This document shows, one piece after another, positions 14,489 through 15,912 of a stretch of DNA of 15,912 nt. Both the position numbers and the translations under genes were made by a program. Origin of the DNA: CAYXDR01 sp046498185 (GTDB lineage Bacteria > Desulfobacterota > DSM-4660 > Desulfatiglandales > Desulfatiglandaceae); the NCBI GenBank assembly GCA_046498185.1, contig JAWOBE010000107.1, positions 1 through 15,912 of the forward strand, given 5' to 3'. Position 1 is the first letter of the stretch. Each line of letters begins with the position of its first letter. The notes beneath the pieces were generated by a model. The model had not been told where the DNA came from and ran no database searches. It was given only the letters and a program-made list of their open reading frames with translations.

Positions 14489-14522
14489 CCTTACCGATTT
14501 CGGCTCCGGGCCGTTTTCGGTA
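14489..14522. repeat. Imperfect inverted repeat (hairpin element, copy B)
   Basis: CCTTACCGATTTCGGC is identical to the left arm of the element at 12671. After five bases the right arm GCCGTTTTCGGTAA pairs with it except at two positions. It lies 267 bases past the ATPase stop. Confidence 0.7.
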
Positions 14523-14534
14523 ATTTGACGGTAG

Positions 14535-14549
14535 TCGAGATGTTCTCGA
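14535..14549. repeat. Short perfect inverted repeat upstream of the Rpn promoter
   Basis: TCGAGA, TGT, TCTCGA. It ends 16 bases before the -35 hexamer of the Rpn-family gene, so it could be an operator, though nothing else supports that. With the repeats above and the promoter below, this accounts for what I see in the gene-free stretch 14223-14600. Confidence 0.35.
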
Positions 14550-14565
14550 TCCCCGTGCATTTCTC

Positions 14566-14594
14566 TTGATCGGCCGAGGGGTGGGCAGTATAAT
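14566..14594 (+). promoter_or_regulatory. Strong sigma-70-like promoter for the Rpn-family gene, giving a leaderless transcript
   Basis: TTGATC (14566-14571) and a perfect TATAAT (14589-14594) are 17 bases apart. The expected first base of the RNA is at about 14601, the A of the ATG. No Shine-Dalgarno sequence is present before the ATG, which agrees with leaderless initiation. Confidence 0.6.
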
Positions 14595-14600
14595 ATTTTC

Positions 14601-15609
14601 ATGACGGGAATTCAGGGACCACATGATAAGATCTTCAAGCGGGTGATGACGGATCGGGAAAATGCGGTAAGCCTTCTGGGGAATATTCTGCCGGAATCCA
14701 TCCGGAAGCATCTGGTTCTGGAAAACATCTTCTACGAGAAGGATAGTTTTATTCCACCGCATTTGAGGGATTACTACTCAGATCTTTTGACAAGCGTTCC
14801 GGTGAAGGGTGGGAAAGTTTCTGCCAGGATATATTTCTTGTTCGAGCACAAGAGCTTTGGGGGTCATAACACCCCGATTCAGATGCTTCGCTACATGCTT
14901 GAAATCTGGGAGCGGTATGACAGGGTGATGAGGGAGCGCGGCGATAAGCTTCCAATGATCATCCCGGTGATTATTGCCCATGCCAGGGATGGTTGGGAGT
15001 ATAAAAAGGTTCCTGATTATATTGATTATCCTTCGGGGGATTTCAAGGTTTATATTCCGGACTTTGATTTTGTTCTTTATGATGCGGCGAGGGAAAATCC
15101 TGATGATTATGAGTTTGTGGAAACCCTGAAGGCATTGCTGGTTATCTGGAGACACTTTTACAGTCCTGACTTCCTGGATCATCTGGTGAGGGTTTTCAGG
15201 TTGATCAACAGTGATTTTCCGGGGGGTGAAGTTCAGGGATTTTGTTATATCCTTTATGGAATACCTGAGTGCTGTCAGGGGGGAAGAAGAATACATTGAT
15301 ATCCAGGAGACAGCCAGAAGGGAATTGTCGGGAGGTGATGAACTTATGGGAACGATAGCAGATATGTTTCGAAAAGAAGGGCTGGAGCAAGGGGTTATTC
15401 TTGGCAGGCAGGAAGGTGAACAAAAGGGCAGGCAGGAAATGCTCATCAAATCGTTGACGCTGAAGTATGACGTGATAAAGCCTCATATTATAGATAAAAT
15501 TAAGTCTATTCAATCACTTGAAATATTGGATCAGTTGTTCGATTTGACATATAAGTGTTCTACCCTTGATGAATTTACTAAATATTTGAACGAATATACA
15601 GACAACTAA
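14601..15609 (+). pseudogene. Rpn-family recombination-promoting nuclease / putative transposase (PD-(D/E)XK), frameshifted
   Basis: The first frame runs from 14601 to 15299 and the second carries on to 15609. The switch is at a run of six G (15221-15226); with five G the frame would be continuous, giving about 335 residues, the usual length. The N-terminus GPHDKIFKRVMTDRENA is the family opening. The nuclease core is visible as D61 in YYSDLL and E82/K84 in FLFEHKS. The C-terminal part, in the second frame (VKFRDFVISFMEYLSAVRGE), continues with a charged helix and glycine repeats (EGLEQGVILGRQEGEQKGRQ). Rpn proteins are RecA-independent recombination-promoting nucleases. The product stopped in the first frame keeps the nuclease core but has 24 or so foreign residues at its end. 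A sequencing error, slippage on G6, or true decay are all possible. The gene lies between two copies of a long direct repeat. Confidence 0.85.
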
Positions 15610-15763
15610 CTTCATTTTTCATTCCGATCTGTTACAAGCCACTTCATTGTTTTCAGGATGGAGAGAATTCCCATCCGCGATATTCCTTGCCCCCTTCAAT
15701 ACCTCTGTAGGGGTCAGCGCAGCGAATTTAACTGGGCCTGTCCGGTTAAAAAGCAGAAGGGAT
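15610..15763. other. Gene-free DNA between the Rpn-family gene and the second long repeat
   Basis: No coding frame here is convincing. The part GTAGGGGTCAGCGCAGCGAA (15708-15727) followed by the imperfect inverted repeat TAACTGGGCCTGTCCGGTTA (15729-15748) resembles dispersed GTAGG...AGCGCAGCG extragenic elements of proteobacteria. This likeness is from memory of such motifs, not a search. Confidence 0.4.
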
Positions 15764-15912
15764 TTTGACTCGCGCAAAGACGCATAAGCCGCAGAGAAGA
15801 GCAAGAAAAGCGTGGGGCGGATACTCATCGGCATAGCGCCTGCGGCGCGTGTAAGTGTTGGTGTTGATGACGCCTGGGGCGGCGTTATCTGTTATGTGTT
15901 ATGAGTTATCCG
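15764..15912 (+). repeat. Long direct repeat, copy 2 (runs off the window)
   Basis: It matches 14236-14384 at 147 of 149 positions without gaps and reaches the window edge while still identical, so the real repeat may be longer. The two copies are 1,528 bases apart and bracket the Rpn-family gene. Confidence 0.92.

Overview
The window most resembles a chromosomal segment of an anaerobic or microaerophilic Gram-negative bacterium, probably a deltaproteobacterium (Desulfobacterota, perhaps a syntroph or sulfate reducer). This is an inference from gene content: a thiolase/DUF35 pair, an orphan cobalamin adenosyltransferase, a CoA-disulfide-reductase-like flavoprotein, a membrane-embedded spermidine-synthase-like protein and an Rpn-family nuclease. 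No marker gene fixes the taxonomy. Roughly the first 12.4 kb is ordinary housekeeping and metabolic DNA with tightly packed genes. The last 3.5 kb is accessory, rich in hairpins, repeats and gene remnants.

Layout. 1-1192 (+): the end of a 3-hydroxyisobutyrate/6-phosphogluconate dehydrogenase-family enzyme, then a HAD hydrolase. 1189-3883 (-): a co-directional block in transcription order NagZ-like GH3 glycosidase, thiolase, DUF35 zinc-ribbon/OB protein. The thiolase frame is broken by one in-frame TGA. 4199-5107 (+): an NDP-sugar pyrophosphorylase. 5119-6606 (-): an Xaa-His (aminoacyl-histidine) dipeptidase. 6880-7443 (+): the cobalamin adenosyltransferase, behind a good promoter and a foldable leader, ending in a bidirectional terminator. 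7560-8927 (-): the flavoprotein disulfide reductase, behind a near-consensus promoter. 9059-12344 (-): a protein-L-isoaspartate O-methyltransferase with an N-terminal export or anchor segment, then the polytopic spermidine-synthase-like protein. 12402-12604 (-): the broken C-terminal end of an MscS mechanosensitive channel.

Accessory end. From 12605 the intergenic DNA holds three strong inverted repeats. An AAA ATPase with a DUF4143 nuclease-like C-terminal domain follows (12903-14222). Next comes an Rpn/PD-(D/E)XK 'transposase' gene (14601-15609), frameshifted at a G6 run and apparently driven by a leaderless promoter. That gene sits between two direct copies of a repeat of at least 149 bp that differ at only two positions; the second copy runs off the window. 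A 16-base hairpin arm is shared between the DNA upstream and downstream of the AAA ATPase gene.

I found no rRNA, tRNA, CRISPR array, insertion sequence with a recognisable DDE transposase, or phage gene. The points most worth a second look are the thiolase TGA followed by a SECIS-like hairpin, the repeat-bounded Rpn gene, and the exported PCMT paired with a spermidine-synthase-like membrane protein that appears to lack key catalytic residues.
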